Assembly (NCBI GenBank): GCA_023014335.1
Contig: JAECYW010000023.1
Coordinates: forward strand, 1,116,001-1,180,000
DNA: 64,000 nucleotides
Direction: 5' to 3'
Source: Galerina marginata
Taxonomy: Eukaryota; Basidiomycota; Agaricomycetes; Agaricales; Galerinaceae
In this document: positions 63,297 to 64,000 of the stretch, piece after piece
Numbering within the stretch: the first letter of the stretch is position 1
Layout of the letters: each line of letters opens with the position of its first letter
Program-made: the position numbers and the translations under genes
Notes under the pieces: model-generated
Told to the model about the DNA's origin: nothing
The model's input: the letters and a program-made list of their open reading frames with translations, nothing else
Database searches by the model: none

Positions 63297-63847
63297 CTAC
63301 AACACCGTAATCGAAAAAAAGCTCATGTTGAATTTACGTTTGCTCCACTTTTTCGCCTTCCTTCGCAAATGCGGCTTGAAACTCGGGGAGGTGGACAACT
63401 GAGCGGGGTACATATGGATACCGCCGAGGTATCCGTGCCCGTCCGACCCTTCAAATACGCGAATAGTGAAATGTGGTTCCGAGCATGTGTCGGAGGGCGA
63501 CGCGACAGCCCTAAAAATGGGAGCAAATGAGATAGGCCGAGGGAGAAAAGTAAGTCATATAGTCAGGCGTACCTTGTTGCCACCAGATGTACTCCTTCCA
63601 TTCCTCCAAGTGCACTTCGAAGTGCAGTCTGCACGGCCTCTGTATTCATCGCGACAATGAGTGCATCCGCAAGGCTTTGACGGTTGTAGCCTTCGAGTCG
63701 AGTTGCGTCGTTCAGGACCCAAGCGAAAAATTCGATTTGTCGTGGTCGGCTCATCTGAGTGCTCGGTTGGGGTGCGTCAAGCGTGGAGCCGCGTGAAGGG
63801 AGAAGGTAGGAAGTAGCCAGAGGCCGGACGACAATACGGCTGTCCAT
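63297..63847 (-). CDS. small conserved-looking hypothetical protein
   Basis: Two exons (63847-63574 or 63573, and 63510-63297) are joined by a 62-bp canonical intron (GTACGC..TTTTAG). The protein starts MDSRIVVRPLATSYLLPSRG, continues MSRPRQIEFFAWVLNDATRL, GYNRQSLADALIVAMNTEAV and QTALRSALGGMEGVHLVATR. Exon 2 gives FTIRVFEGSDGHGYLGGIHM and a basic tail LRRKAKKWSKRKFNMSFF. About 160 aa. An in-frame Met at 63949 would add 34 residues. I do not recognise the family. It marks the return to ordinary genic DNA after the transposon island. Confidence 0.5.
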
Positions 63848-64000
63848 GTAGGAAGATGGTGAGCAATGAAGTGCGAGTCTGCGACGGTGTTTGGGAGAAA
63901 TGAGAATCAGAACGCGAGAAAGCGTATGAGGTAATCGTCGAACGTTCAATTAAGCGTCGCAAAATACCAGCTTCGCCCAGAAAGAGGATTATACCATCGT

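Overview
The window is nuclear DNA of a filamentous basidiomycete, most likely a mushroom-forming agaricomycete. The evidence is dense short introns (about 45-65 bp, GT..AG), a fused tryptophan synthase, a Gti1/Pac2 regulator, and several gene families that I know only as unnamed, highly repeated agaricomycete proteins (families A and B below). I cannot name the species.

Layout. (1) 1-21.6 kb is an ordinary, compact housekeeping block: end of a WD40 gene, Elongin-A, a Gti1/Pac2 regulator, Cwf18 splicing factor, mitochondrial GUF1, eIF2B-beta, tryptophan synthase, asparaginase with ankyrin repeats, a Csm1/Pcs1 monopolin-like protein and an arrestin-like protein. Several pairs share short divergent promoters. 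For Elongin-A, Gti1/Pac2, Cwf18 and GUF1 I traced every exon and the coding length closes in frame. (2) 21.6-24.6 kb is a transition zone: AT-rich DNA, a 22-bp minisatellite, and a small gene whose intron carries a 320-bp hAT-type MITE with an 8-bp target duplication. (3) 24.6-63.0 kb is a transposon island. It holds one intact Tnp2-type transposase (38956-42803, five exons, 1,207 codons), one internally deleted copy of the same transposase (29443-31340), three copies of coiled-coil family A, and one large family-B gene (46026-56038). That gene is split by a 6.8-kb element carrying two genes, one of them a CxC-cluster/KDZ-like transposase. A 5,674-bp nearly perfect inverted repeat (32189-37862 and 57351-63024) brackets the centre. 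(4) After 63.3 kb ordinary DNA resumes with a small two-exon gene.

How the parts relate. The housekeeping genes are not functionally linked beyond promoter sharing. In the island, family A followed on the same strand by a Tnp2 transposase occurs twice, and two kinds of short palindromic repeat array sit in the same order upstream of two unrelated genes. This suggests that the arrays, family A, family B and the transposases belong to a mobile system rather than being independent host genes. The nested element is the youngest-looking layer, because the frames on both sides of the insertion are still open. The inverted duplication is also recent: both arms share the same disabling lesions, and I found only one mismatch between the parts compared.
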